Shown: one piece after another, positions 41,899 through 50,935 of the stretch
Layout of the letters: each line of letters starts with the position of its first letter
Position numbering within the stretch: position 1 is the first letter of the stretch
Source: Paradevosia sp036499825
GTDB lineage: Bacteria; Pseudomonadota; Alphaproteobacteria; Rhizobiales; Devosiaceae
Direction: 5' to 3'
DNA length: 64,000 nt
Assembly: GCA_036499825.1 (NCBI GenBank)
Contig: DASYCZ010000012.1
Span: forward strand, 51,579 to 115,578
Notes under the pieces: model-generated
Told to the model about the DNA's origin: nothing
The model's input: the letters and a program-made list of their open reading frames with translations, nothing else
Databases searched by the model: none
Position numbers and translations under genes: made by a program

Positions 41899-43329
41899 AT
41901 GACAAATCCCCATGCCGCCCCGGCCACCAAGAAGCTCTTCATCAAGACCTATGGTTGCCAGATGAACGTCTATGACAGCGACCGCATGGCGGATGCGCTG
42001 GCGCCGCACGGCTATGAGACGGTCACCAGCCTCGAGGCGGCGGACCTCGTGGTGCTCAATACCTGCCATATCCGCGAAAAGGCCTCCGAAAAGGTGTTCT
42101 CGGAACTGGGCCGCCTCAAGGAGCTGCGTGACGAACGCCGCGCCGGCGGCCAGGACCTGATGATCGGCGTCGCCGGTTGCGTGGCCCAGGCCGAAGGCGA
42201 GGAAATCATCCGCCGCGCCCCCGGCGTCGACCTGGTGTTCGGGCCGCAATCCTACCACCGCCTGCCTGAACTCGTGTCCCGCGCCCATAACGGCGCCCAG
42301 GTCGTCGACACCGAATTCCCCGCCGAGGACAAGTTCGAGCATTTGCCGGCGGCGAAAAAGGAAGTCACCATTTCGCGCGGCCTCACCGCTTTCCTCACCG
42401 TGCAGGAAGGCTGTGACAAGTTCTGCTCGTTCTGCGTCGTGCCCTATACGCGCGGCGCCGAAGTGTCGCGGCCGGTGGCGCAGGTCCTGGCCGAGGCGCG
42501 CAATCTCGTCGCCGCCGGGGTCAGGGAAATCACCCTGCTCGGCCAGAACGTCAACGCCTATCACGGCCTCGGCGCCAGCGGGCGCGCCATGGGCCTGGGC
42601 GAATTGCTGCATGAGCTGGCGGCCATCGATGGGCTGGAGCGGCTGCGCTACACCACCAGCCATCCCCGCGACATGGACGATGCGCTGATCGCGGCGCATC
42701 GCGATATCGACAAGCTCATGCCCTATCTGCACCTGCCGGTGCAGTCGGGCTCCGACCGTATCCTCAAGGCCATGAACCGCCGGCATACGGTGGCCGAGTA
42801 TCTCGCCCTTATCGACCGCATCAAGGCGGTCCGGCCGGATCTGGCGTTGTCGGGCGATTTCATCGTCGGTTTCCCGGGCGAGACCGACGCCGATTTCGAG
42901 CAAACCCTCGATATCATCCGCGCCGCCGGCTATGCGTCGGCCTTCTCGTTCAAATACTCGACCCGTCCCGGCACGCCCGGCGCCCAGATGGACGGCCAGG
43001 TCGCCGAAGAAGTTAAGGCCGAACGGCTGGCGCGCCTGCAGGCGCTGGTCACCGAGCAGCAGCGCGCCTTCAATCGCTCCTGCGTCGGCCGGACGCTGGA
43101 TGTGCTGCTGGAGCGCAAGGGCCGCATGCCGGGGCAGTTGGGCGGCCGTTCGCCCTATCTGCAGGCCGTGCATCTGGAAGCACCCGAACACCTGCTTGGC
43201 ACTATTCAGCCGGTCGAAATCATCAGCGTTGGAAATAATTCCCTTGAAGGCAAGTTTGTCATGGGAATGGAACGCATATCTGCTAGCGTTGTTGAGTCTC
43301 GACCGGCGCCCAGGAGCAACAGAGTTTGA
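41899..43329 (+). CDS. miaB: tRNA-2-methylthio-N6-dimethylallyladenosine synthase MiaB
   Basis: Adds a methylthio group to i6A37 of tRNAs. 476 residues: an N-terminal UPF0004 domain with KTYGCQMNVYDS and two further cluster cysteines (NTCHIRE, GVAGCVAQ), the radical SAM motif C-D-K-F-C-S-F-C near 172, and a C-terminal TRAM domain. Its TGA overlaps the phoH TTG. It heads the conserved miaB-phoH-ybeY-corC-lnt run found also in enterobacteria. Confidence 0.97.
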   Translation: MTNPHAAPATKKLFIKTYGCQMNVYDSDRMADALAPHGYETVTSLEAADLVVLNTCHIREKASEKVFSELGRLKELRDERRAGGQDLMIGVAGCVAQAEGEEIIRRAPGVDLVFGPQSYHRLPELVSRAHNGAQVVDTEFPAEDKFEHLPAAKKEVTISRGLTAFLTVQEGCDKFCSFCVVPYTRGAEVSRPVAQVLAEARNLVAAGVREITLLGQNVNAYHGLGASGRAMGLGELLHELAAIDGLERLRYTTSHPRDMDDALIAAHRDIDKLMPYLHLPVQSGSDRILKAMNRRHTVAEYLALIDRIKAVRPDLALSGDFIVGFPGETDADFEQTLDIIRAAGYASAFSFKYSTRPGTPGAQMDGQVAEEVKAERLARLQALVTEQQRAFNRSCVGRTLDVLLERKGRMPGQLGGRSPYLQAVHLEAPEHLLGTIQPVEIISVGNNSLEGKFVMGMERISASVVESRPAPRSNRV

Positions 43330-44375
43330 GCAGGCATTTGTCCCCCAACGACAACGCACTCTCGTCCCAACTCGAACTGGCCTTTGAAGATAATCGGCTC
43401 GCGTCCCAGCTCTACGGGGATTTCGACCAGAATCTGGCGCTGATCGAACAGCGCCTCAGTGTCCAGGCCACCCCCCGCGGCAATCACGTCATGCTCAAGG
43501 GCGCCGCCTCCGGCGTCGACCAGGCGCGCCGCGTGCTGGAATCGCTTTACGCGCTGCTGGAGGAAGGCCGCGCCGTCGATGTCGCCGATGTCGATGGCGT
43601 CATCCGCATGATCGAGACCGAGGACAGCCAGCTTACCCTGCCGACGCTCGAAAAGAAGGGCAAGGTGCGCATGGCCCAGATCGCCACGCGCAAGGCCACC
43701 ATCGTCGCCCGCACTCCGGCCCAGGATGCCTATATCCGCGCCATGGACCGCGCCGAACTGGTGTTCGGCGTCGGCCCCGCCGGTACCGGCAAGACCTATC
43801 TGGCGGTGGCGCATGCCGCCACGCTCCTCGAACGCGGCGATATCAACCGCATCGTACTTTCCCGTCCGGCCGTCGAAGCCGGCGAGCGCCTGGGGTTCCT
43901 GCCCGGCGACATGAAGGAAAAGGTCGATCCCTATCTCCGCCCGCTCTATGACGCGCTTTACGACATGATGCGTCCCGAGCATGTGGAACGCTGCATCACC
44001 TCGGGCATCATCGAAGTGGCGCCGCTCGCCTTCATGCGCGGCCGCACCCTCGCCAATGCGGTGGTCATCCTCGACGAAGCGCAGAACACCACATCCATGC
44101 AGATGAAGATGTTCCTGACGCGCCTGGGCGAAAACTCCAAGATGATCGTCACCGGCGATCCGACCCAGGTCGATCTGCCGCGCGGCGAGAAATCCGGCCT
44201 CGTCGAAGCGCTCGGCCTTCTGGATGGGGTCGAGGGCGTTCATATCTCCCGCTTCTCCGACAAGGACGTGGTGCGCCACGCACTGGTCGGTCGCATCGTG
44301 CGCGCCTATGAGGCCGATACGGCCAGAAAGCTGGAAGAGCAGAAGGCCCGCGAGGCCGAAGGCAAACTGCGCTGA
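43326..44375 (+). CDS. ybeZ: PhoH-like ATPase (YbeZ)
   Basis: 349 residues. An N-terminal KH-like segment (NHVMLKGAASGVDQARRVLESLY) precedes the PhoH ATPase with Walker A GVGPAGTGKT near 153, LGFLPGDMKEKVDPYLRPL and Walker B VVILDEAQN. It is thought to work with YbeY in RNA processing and is adjacent to it here. TTG 43326 overlaps the miaB stop; its own stop overlaps the presumed ybeY start. Confidence 0.95.
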   Translation: MSRHLSPNDNALSSQLELAFEDNRLASQLYGDFDQNLALIEQRLSVQATPRGNHVMLKGAASGVDQARRVLESLYALLEEGRAVDVADVDGVIRMIETEDSQLTLPTLEKKGKVRMAQIATRKATIVARTPAQDAYIRAMDRAELVFGVGPAGTGKTYLAVAHAATLLERGDINRIVLSRPAVEAGERLGFLPGDMKEKVDPYLRPLYDALYDMMRPEHVERCITSGIIEVAPLAFMRGRTLANAVVILDEAQNTTSMQMKMFLTRLGENSKMIVTGDPTQVDLPRGEKSGLVEALGLLDGVEGVHISRFSDKDVVRHALVGRIVRAYEADTARKLEEQKAREAEGKLR

Positions 44376-44848
44376 GCAAATATCCTCTAGAGATCGCCAT
44401 TTCCCGCAGTGCGGGCGATTGGCCGGAAAGCCTCGATGCCATCGCCGAAACGGCGGTGCGCGAGGCCTTGCTGCAATCCAAGGCCAAGGTGAAGGGCGCC
44501 GCCGAGCTCTCTATCGTTTTGACCGACGATGCCGAGCAGCAGGAGCTCAACCGCGACTGGCGTGGCAAGGACAGCCCCACCAATGTGCTGTCCTTCCCGC
44601 AGATCGAGCCGTTCGGACCCGTCATCGGCATCCTGGGCGACATCATTCTGGCGCGCGAAACGCTCGATCGCGAAGCCATCGAACTGGGCAAGCCCTTCGA
44701 GGAACACTTCACCCATTTGGTGGTGCATGGCTTTCTGCACATCCTGGGCTATGATCATATCGAGGACGACGAGGCCCTTGTCATGGAGGGGCTCGAAACC
44801 CGGATTCTGGCGACCCTGGGCATCCCCGATCCTTATGAAGACGACTGA
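44372..44848 (+). CDS. ybeY: Endoribonuclease YbeY with apparent CTG start
   Basis: A zinc-dependent RNase for 16S rRNA 3' maturation and ribosome quality control. 158 residues if it starts at CTG 44372. The metal motif H-G-F-L-H-I-L-G-Y-D-H is near 119, and ELSIVLTDDAEQQELNRDWRGKDSPTNVLSFP is typical. The conserved N-terminal part (LEIAISRSAGDWPESL) lies upstream of the first GTG (44456), yet between the in-frame stop at 44309 and 44456 there is no ATG, GTG or TTG. CTG 44372 overlaps the phoH TGA and has GAAGG upstream. Confidence 0.9.
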   Translation: MSKYPLEIAISRSAGDWPESLDAIAETAVREALLQSKAKVKGAAELSIVLTDDAEQQELNRDWRGKDSPTNVLSFPQIEPFGPVIGILGDIILARETLDREAIELGKPFEEHFTHLVVHGFLHILGYDHIEDDEALVMEGLETRILATLGIPDPYEDD

Positions 44849-44910
44849 TCGGGCCGCTTTCGCCCCCGCCCGCATTTGACAAAGAGCGCCCTTTCGGGCG
44901 GAATGACACG

Positions 44911-45963
44911 ATGAACGACACCGATACGACCCCGCACGCGCTCAAGGCGCGCGAGCCCAATCCGGAACCTGGCTCTAGTCCCGCCCCCGCTTCGCCGCGG
45001 GGGCCGACAGTATGGTCACGCCTCAAATCCATCCTGGCGCTGCGCCCGGCCTCGCTGCGCAGCGGCCTGCAGGAGGCGCTGGAAGCCGAGGCCAATTCCG
45101 AGACCGCCGACTTTTCCGAAAGCGAGCGGACGATCCTGCAGAACGTCCTCAAGCTCGGCGATCTGCGTGTCGATGACGTCATGGTGACGCGCTCCGACAT
45201 CCAGGCCATCGAAGTGCATGAAAGCCTGGGCGCGCTCGTCGCCCGCTTCCGCGTCGTCGGCCATTCGCGCCTGCCGGTCTATGACGAAGACCTCGACAAC
45301 ATCACCGGCTTCATCCACGTCAAGGACGCCTTGCAGCGTATCACCGAACTGGTGGTCGACGCCGCCGCCACCCAGCCGGTCAAGCTCGTATCCTCCACGT
45401 TGAGGCAGAAACTGGGCAAGCTCGACATCGTGCGCCAGGCCATGTTCGTGCCCCCCTCCATGCCGGTGGGCGATCTGCTGCAGCAGATGCGCGCCAGCCA
45501 TGTGCACATGGCCATCGTGGTCGACGAGTATGGCGGCACCGACGGCCTCGTCACCATCGAGGACCTGCTGGAAGCCGTGGTGGGCGAGATCGAGGACGAG
45601 CACGACGAGGAAGGCGTGGCGCTGATCCGCAAGGTCGGGCCCGATACCTATATCGCCGATGCGCGTGCCGAACTGGATGACGCCCGCGCCCTCATCGGCC
45701 CGGATTTCAACCCCGAAGAATTCGCCGACGAGGTCGATACCCTTGGCGGCCTGGTCTTCGACCTGATCGACCGCGTGCCCCGCAAGGGGGAGATCGTCAC
45801 CAAGCTCGAAGGCTTCGATATCGAGATCCTGGCCTCCGACAGCCGGCGGCTGAAAAAGCTCAAGATCAAGCGGCGGCGCACGCCCGTCGCCAAGCCCAAG
45901 GTCGAGGAACCCGGCGCCATGCCGCCCGCGGCGGACGAGCCCAATTCGGAAGCCGCCGAGTAA
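44911..45963 (+). CDS. corC: CorC/YbeX-type CBS-domain protein
   Basis: 350 residues, soluble. A Pro-rich N-terminus precedes two CBS domains (VDDVMVTRSDIQAIE...SRLPVYDEDLDNITGFIHVKD; MFVPPSMPVGDLLQQM...DEYGGTDGLVTIEDLLEAVVGEI) and a C-terminal CorC_HlyC FAD-like-fold domain. Like enterobacterial YbeX it has no DUF21 membrane domain. Its role is not settled (magnesium/cobalt resistance, ribosome-related stress). It sits between ybeY and lnt as in other proteobacteria. Confidence 0.92.
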   Translation: MNDTDTTPHALKAREPNPEPGSSPAPASPRGPTVWSRLKSILALRPASLRSGLQEALEAEANSETADFSESERTILQNVLKLGDLRVDDVMVTRSDIQAIEVHESLGALVARFRVVGHSRLPVYDEDLDNITGFIHVKDALQRITELVVDAAATQPVKLVSSTLRQKLGKLDIVRQAMFVPPSMPVGDLLQQMRASHVHMAIVVDEYGGTDGLVTIEDLLEAVVGEIEDEHDEEGVALIRKVGPDTYIADARAELDDARALIGPDFNPEEFADEVDTLGGLVFDLIDRVPRKGEIVTKLEGFDIEILASDSRRLKKLKIKRRRTPVAKPKVEEPGAMPPAADEPNSEAAE

Positions 45964-46057
45964 GGCCGCCGGCGGTAACCTTCTCCACCCTTGACGCTGC
46001 CGCCGCCCCCGGCGACCTTCGTGTCATGCTCCCTGATTCGCCAAAGCGACCCCGCGT

Positions 46058-47677
46058 GTGACCTGGCTTGCCGAAACTGCCATGCTCGCCCACGGATGGC
46101 GGCGCTTTGTCATGCTGCTGGTCGCCGGCGCTATCGCCGGGCTGAGCGTGCCGCCCTTCTTCGTCGTGCCGGCGCTCTTCGTCACCATGCCGCTCTGGGT
46201 CTGGGCGCTGGATGGCGCCGAGCGGCGCCGGGGCTTCCTCGGTAAGCTGTTCGGTCCGGCCTTCGCCATCGGCTTTGCCTTCGGTCTTGGTTATTTCCTG
46301 GTCGCCTTCCACTGGCTGGGCGCCGCGTTTTTCGTCGATGGCGGCATCATGCTGGTCGTCATGCCCTTCGCCATCCTGGCGCTGGCCGCCCTGATCGCCT
46401 TTTTCTGGGGGCTGGCGAGTGCGCTGGCGCATCTGTTCTGGTCCCCCGGTCCCTGGCGCATCCTGACGCTCACCACTTTCCTCACCGCCGCCGAATGGGC
46501 GCGCGGCCATGTGCTGTCGGGCTTTCCGTTCGATCTGCTCGGCTACGCGCTGACCGGCACCGACGAATTGATGCAGCTGGCCTCGGTGATCGGCGTCTAT
46601 GGCCTCACCTTCCTGGTCATTCTCCTCGCCACCACGCCGGCGCTGGTCTGGCCCGCCGACGAGCGCGGCTGGACGCGGAGACTCCTGCCATTCTTCCTCG
46701 CCATGGCGGTCATCGCCGGCCAGATCGGCTGGGGCAATTACCGGCTGAACAACACGCCGGTCACGCCGCGCACCGATATCAAGCTGCGCCTGGTGCAGCC
46801 CGTGATCTATGAACATGCCGACTGGAGCAAGGCCGATCCGGCCGCCATCATCACGCGCCTGCTCGATCTGTCCGCCACCAGGCTCGACCCCAGCGACAAG
46901 GGCCTCGATGGCGTCACCCATCTGGTGTGGCCCGAATCGGCGCTGCCGTTCTTCCTCTCGCAATATCCCGAAGCCTTGGCCCGCATCGCCCGCGCCCTGC
47001 CCGACAACGTCACCTTGCTGACCGGCGCGCCGCGCGAGGAATATGCGCCCGGCGAAGCCCCCGATGGGGGCAATTCCGACTACAACGCCATCCTCGCCAT
47101 CAACACCGATGGCGAGGTCATCGCCTCCTATGACAAATCCCACCTGGTGCCGTTCGGCGAATACCTGCCCTTCTCGGATTTCTTCGCCCGTTTCGGGCTG
47201 AAACAGTTCGTGCCCGGCGTCGATGGCTGGGTGCCGGGCGATGGGCGCCGCCTGATGGCGCTACCCGACACCCCGGCTTTCCTGGCGCTGATCTGCTACG
47301 AGGCGATCTTTTCGGGCGATCTGGGCGACGATATCGGCAAGGCCCAGTTCCTCTTCAACATCACCAACGATGCCTGGTTCGATGGCTCCATCGGCCCGGC
47401 CCAGCACGCCGACCATGTCCGCGTCCGCGCCGTCGAGGAAGGCATGCCGCTGATTCGCGCCGCCAATTCGGGCCTCACCTACATGACCGATCCGCTCGGC
47501 CGCATCACCGCCAGCCTTGCCCCCCAGCAGGTGGCGCTGCTCGACGTGGTGCCGGACCAGCGCCTCTCCGAGACGCCCTTCGCCCGCTGGCGCTACTGGC
47601 CGCTGCTGGGCGCCGAGCTGCTGGGCCTGCTCGTCGCCCTGTCGACGGCCCTCGCGGCCCGCCGCCGCCGGGCATAG
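46058..47677 (+). CDS. lnt: Apolipoprotein N-acyltransferase
   Basis: Adds the third acyl chain to lipoproteins in the inner membrane. 539 residues from GTG 46058. About eight membrane helices precede a nitrilase-like periplasmic domain with the catalytic Glu in WPESALPFF, Lys in the DKSHLVPFGEYLP block and Cys in ICYEAIF. A final C-terminal helix is present. Complete. Confidence 0.96.
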   Translation: MTWLAETAMLAHGWRRFVMLLVAGAIAGLSVPPFFVVPALFVTMPLWVWALDGAERRRGFLGKLFGPAFAIGFAFGLGYFLVAFHWLGAAFFVDGGIMLVVMPFAILALAALIAFFWGLASALAHLFWSPGPWRILTLTTFLTAAEWARGHVLSGFPFDLLGYALTGTDELMQLASVIGVYGLTFLVILLATTPALVWPADERGWTRRLLPFFLAMAVIAGQIGWGNYRLNNTPVTPRTDIKLRLVQPVIYEHADWSKADPAAIITRLLDLSATRLDPSDKGLDGVTHLVWPESALPFFLSQYPEALARIARALPDNVTLLTGAPREEYAPGEAPDGGNSDYNAILAINTDGEVIASYDKSHLVPFGEYLPFSDFFARFGLKQFVPGVDGWVPGDGRRLMALPDTPAFLALICYEAIFSGDLGDDIGKAQFLFNITNDAWFDGSIGPAQHADHVRVRAVEEGMPLIRAANSGLTYMTDPLGRITASLAPQQVALLDVVPDQRLSETPFARWRYWPLLGAELLGLLVALSTALAARRRRA

Positions 47678-47701
47678 TTTGCCCTCCTTCATCGGCCTGA
47701 C

Positions 47702-47721
47702 ATATAAAGTATTCTTTATAT
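47702..47721. promoter_or_regulatory. Palindrome upstream of metK (candidate SahR-type operator)
   Basis: ATATAAAG-TATT-CTTTATAT is a perfect 8-bp inverted repeat with a 4-bp centre (47702-47721), very AT-rich in a GC-rich genome and 79 bp before metK. ArsR-type SahR proteins are known to control methionine-cycle genes including metK in proteobacteria; assigning this site to SahR is inference. A weak TTGACC / N17 / CTAAAA promoter starts about 5 bp downstream. Confidence 0.6.
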
Positions 47722-47799
47722 CCTATTGACCGCCGCGCTCGCCGAGGACTAAAACCACGCCGCCCGTGGGAACTTCGGGCTGCAACAGGGGTCTTTGAC

Positions 47800-49059
47800 G
47801 TGCCACGTTCCTCTTATCTCTTCACTTCCGAATCCGTATCCGAAGGTCATCCCGACAAAGTCTGCGATCGCATCTCCGACGAGATCGTCGACATGGTCTA
47901 TCGCGAGGCCAAGAAGACCGGCATGGACCCCTGGAAGGTCCGCGTCGCCTGCGAAACGCTGGCGACCACCAACCGCGTCGTCATCGCCGGCGAAGTGCGC
48001 GTGCCCGATACGCTGCTCAAGAAGGACAAGGACGGCAAGCTCGTCCACGACGCTTCCGGCAGCCCGGTGATCAATCCCTCCAAATTCCGCTCCGTCGCCC
48101 GCAAGGCCATCCGCGCCATCGGCTACGAGCAGGCCGGCTTCCACTGGAAGAACTGCAAGATCGACGTGCTGTTGCACGGCCAGTCGGCTGATATCGGCCG
48201 CGGCGTCGACAGCGCCGAGGGCAGCAATACCGAAGGCGCCGGCGATCAGGGCATCATGTTCGGCTACGCCGTGCGCGAGACCCCGGAACTGATGCCGGCC
48301 CCGATCTATTACGCCCACAAGATCCTCGAAGGCCTCGCCACCGCCCGCAAGACCGGCACCGGCCCGGCCGCCATCCTCGGCCCCGACGCCAAGAGCCAGG
48401 TCACCGTCCGCTACGAGAACGGCAAGCCGGCGGAAGCCACCCAGATCGTGGTCTCGACCCAGCATCTGGACCCGAAGCTGAGCTCCAAGGACGTCCACAA
48501 GATCATCGAGCCGTTCGTGCGCGAAGCCCTTGGCGATCTGGCCATCGCCACCGATGCCAAGTGGTACATCAACCCCACCGGCGCTTTCGTCATCGGCGGT
48601 CCTGACGGCGATGCCGGCCTTACCGGCCGCAAGATCATCGTCGACACCTATGGTGGCGCGGCCCCGCATGGCGGCGGCGCCTTCTCGGGCAAGGACACCA
48701 CCAAGGTCGACCGTTCGGCGGCCTATGCGGCGCGCTATCTGGCCAAGAACGTCGTGGCGGCCAATCTCGCCGAGCGCTGCACCATCCAGCTCAGCTACGC
48801 CATCGGCGTGGCCCAGCCGCTGTCGATCTATGTGGATACCCACGGCACCGGCAAGGTCGAGGACGAAGTCCTGGAAAAGGCCCTGCGCGAGGTGATGGAC
48901 CTGTCGCCCTCGGGCATTCGCCGGCATCTCGACCTCAACAAGCCCATCTATGCCAAGACCTCGGCCTATGGCCATTTCGGCCGCAAGCCGGGCCGCGACG
49001 GCGCCTTCTCCTGGGAAAAGGTCGACCTCGTCCCCAAGCTCAAGGCCGCCGTGCGCTAG
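47800..49059 (+). CDS. metK: S-adenosylmethionine synthetase
   Basis: Makes SAM from methionine and ATP. 419 residues from GTG 47800, slightly longer than E. coli MetK as is usual in alphaproteobacteria. Diagnostic blocks: FTSESVSEGHPDKVCD near the N-terminus, GAGDQGIMFGYA, GGGAFSGKDTTKVDRSAAY and the C-terminal YGHFGRKPGRD. A palindrome in the leader suggests control by methionine-cycle status. A strong terminator follows. Confidence 0.98.
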   Translation: MPRSSYLFTSESVSEGHPDKVCDRISDEIVDMVYREAKKTGMDPWKVRVACETLATTNRVVIAGEVRVPDTLLKKDKDGKLVHDASGSPVINPSKFRSVARKAIRAIGYEQAGFHWKNCKIDVLLHGQSADIGRGVDSAEGSNTEGAGDQGIMFGYAVRETPELMPAPIYYAHKILEGLATARKTGTGPAAILGPDAKSQVTVRYENGKPAEATQIVVSTQHLDPKLSSKDVHKIIEPFVREALGDLAIATDAKWYINPTGAFVIGGPDGDAGLTGRKIIVDTYGGAAPHGGGAFSGKDTTKVDRSAAYAARYLAKNVVAANLAERCTIQLSYAIGVAQPLSIYVDTHGTGKVEDEVLEKALREVMDLSPSGIRRHLDLNKPIYAKTSAYGHFGRKPGRDGAFSWEKVDLVPKLKAAVR

Positions 49060-49076
49060 GCACCAAAGCTTTCCAG

Positions 49077-49108
49077 CACCCCGGCCGCTAGGCCGGGGTG
49101 TTTGTTTT
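49077..49108 (+). terminator. Rho-independent terminator of metK
   Basis: A perfect 10-bp stem CACCCCGGCC / GGCCGGGGTG with loop GCTA (49077-49100), followed by TTTGTTTT (49101-49108). Confidence 0.95.
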
Positions 49109-49192
49109 GGGGCTGGCATCTTGCCCGAACGCCCTATATGCGGAGCCCATGAAGCCGGCCTCCGCCGGCGTGACCCCGTATTGGTTTGAAGC

Positions 49193-49900
49193 GTGAAGAC
49201 CAAGGCCACCCCCCTCAATATTGCGGGCGAACCGCGCGCCTTTTTCGGCCGCCGCTCCGGCAAGCGCCTGCATCGCGGCCAGGATGCGCTGTTTCGCGAC
49301 AAGCTGCCTGCGCTTGAAATCGCCCTGCCCGAAGGTGTGCTCGATCCCGCGACGCTCTTTCCAAAAGCCCGCCATGTGGTGCTCGAAATCGGCTATGGCG
49401 GGGGCGAGCATCTGGCGCTGGAAGCCGGCCGCAATCCCGAACTGGGCTATATCGGCTGCGAAGTCTTCACCGGCGGCATCGCCAAGCTGTTGCAGGCCAT
49501 CGACGAACAGGACCTCAAAAATATCCGCCTGTTCGCCGACGATGCGCTGAAGCTGTTGCAGCACCTGCCCGATGCCAGCCTCGATACGGTGTTCCTGCTC
49601 TATCCCGATCCCTGGCCCAAGACGCGTCACCACAAGCGCCGGTTCGTTTCGCCGCTGACGCTGGGCGAATTGGCCCGCACCATCCGGCCGGGCGGCGTCT
49701 TCAACTTCGCCACCGATATCGAGGACTATGCCGACTGGACCCTGGCGCATATCCTGCGCCAGCCCGCCTTCGCGTTTTCACCCTCTCACCCCGGCGCCTG
49801 GCACGAGCCCTATGCGGGCTGGGAGCCGACGCGCTATGAGGAAAAAGCCCGGCGGGAAGGGCGTCTCAAGAGTTTCTACTTCAGTTTCAACCGTCTCTAG
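49193..49900 (+). CDS. trmB: tRNA (guanine-N7-)-methyltransferase TrmB
   Basis: Methylates G46 in the tRNA variable loop. 235 residues from GTG 49193. SAM-binding VVLEIGYGGGEHL near 63 is followed by IGCEVFTGGI and FLLYPDPWPKTRHHKRR, the TrmB signature. It lies after the metK terminator and probably has its own promoter. Confidence 0.96.
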   Translation: MKTKATPLNIAGEPRAFFGRRSGKRLHRGQDALFRDKLPALEIALPEGVLDPATLFPKARHVVLEIGYGGGEHLALEAGRNPELGYIGCEVFTGGIAKLLQAIDEQDLKNIRLFADDALKLLQHLPDASLDTVFLLYPDPWPKTRHHKRRFVSPLTLGELARTIRPGGVFNFATDIEDYADWTLAHILRQPAFAFSPSHPGAWHEPYAGWEPTRYEEKARREGRLKSFYFSFNRL

Positions 49901-49909
49901 GAGTTGGCC

Positions 49910-50878
49910 GTGCGCGTCGTGATCTATGGAGTGGGCGCAATCGGCGGTGTCATCGCGGCGCGCCTGGCCCTTATCGGCAGGGACGTCATCGGTATCGCCC
50001 GCGGCGCCCAACTCGCCGCCATCCGGCAGCATGGCCTGTTGCTGCGTACGCCCGACAAGGTCGAGACGGCGCATTTCTCCTGCGTGGGCGCCCCCGATGC
50101 CATCGACTGGCGGCCCGACGACGTCATCTTTTTGACCATGAAGACGCAGGATACCCAGGCGGCGCTGCAGGCCCTGCGCGATGCCGGCGTCACCGACCAG
50201 GCGATTTTCTGCTTCCAGAACGGCGTCGCCAACGAGACCATGGCGCTGCGCCTGTTCCCCAATGTCTATGGCGTCATGGTGGGCATGCCGGCCGACTACC
50301 TGACGCCCGGCGAGGTCAACGTCTTCGGCTCGCCCGTCCATGGCATCTTCGATATCGGCCGCTTCCCGCGGGGCGTCGATGCGGTCACCAGGGCGGTGGC
50401 CGAGCTTCTCGCCCCGGCGGGCTTCATGGCCGCCCAGCATGAAGACGTCATGCGCTCCAAATATGCCAAGCTGCTGATGAACCTCGGCAATATCATCAGC
50501 GCCGCGCTGGCCGACGAGGCCGTGCGCAAGCCCTATCTGGCGGCGGCCCGCGCCGAGGCCGACGCCGTGCTCGCCGCCGCAGGCATCACGGCCGACAAGG
50601 AGGCCGGCATCCATCGCGGCTTCCTCAAGATGCACGACATTCCGGGCGTCCGCCGCTCCGGCTCTTCCTCCTCGCAGAGCCTGGTGCGCGGCGCCGGGTC
50701 CATCGAGACCGACTACCTCAATGGCGAGATCGTGCTCCTGGCCCGCCGGCTGGGTCTGCCGGCGCCGGTGAACAGCTATTTCTGCGGGCTCGCCCACCAT
50801 ATGCTGGCCGCAAATCTTGCGCCCGGCAGCATCGATCCGGCCGAGCTGGCGCGCGCCCTGCCCCAGATCGGCGCCTAG
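49910..50878 (+). CDS. Ketopantoate reductase family protein (PanE/ApbA-like)
   Basis: About 322 residues. N-terminal Rossmann motif VVIYGVGAIGGVIAARLAL; KTQDTQAAL and FCFQNGVANE in the NADP-domain; C-terminal helical domain with SKYAKLLMNLGN and SSSSQSL...IETDYLNGEIV, the family hallmark. It would reduce 2-dehydropantoate to pantoate or a related 2-oxoacid; paralogues differ in substrate. GTG 49910 is chosen because AGGAG lies 6 bp before it; TTG 49904 is in frame. Confidence 0.9.
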   Translation: MRVVIYGVGAIGGVIAARLALIGRDVIGIARGAQLAAIRQHGLLLRTPDKVETAHFSCVGAPDAIDWRPDDVIFLTMKTQDTQAALQALRDAGVTDQAIFCFQNGVANETMALRLFPNVYGVMVGMPADYLTPGEVNVFGSPVHGIFDIGRFPRGVDAVTRAVAELLAPAGFMAAQHEDVMRSKYAKLLMNLGNIISAALADEAVRKPYLAAARAEADAVLAAAGITADKEAGIHRGFLKMHDIPGVRRSGSSSSQSLVRGAGSIETDYLNGEIVLLARRLGLPAPVNSYFCGLAHHMLAANLAPGSIDPAELARALPQIGA

Positions 50879-50935
50879 AGGCGGGAACTCTTCGGGCTGT
50901 CATCGCGTCTAAATGAGCCAATGGAGACGACGCTC

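Noticed and set aside
44911..45963. CorC protein truncated for its DUF21 membrane domain
   Set aside because: The YbeX-type CorC in this gene order is naturally soluble and lacks DUF21, so nothing is missing.
47722..47799. A SAM riboswitch in the metK leader
   Set aside because: A short CCACG / CGTGG hairpin is present, but I could not match the leader to SAM-I, SAM-II or SAM/SAH architectures. A covariance-model search would be needed to exclude one.
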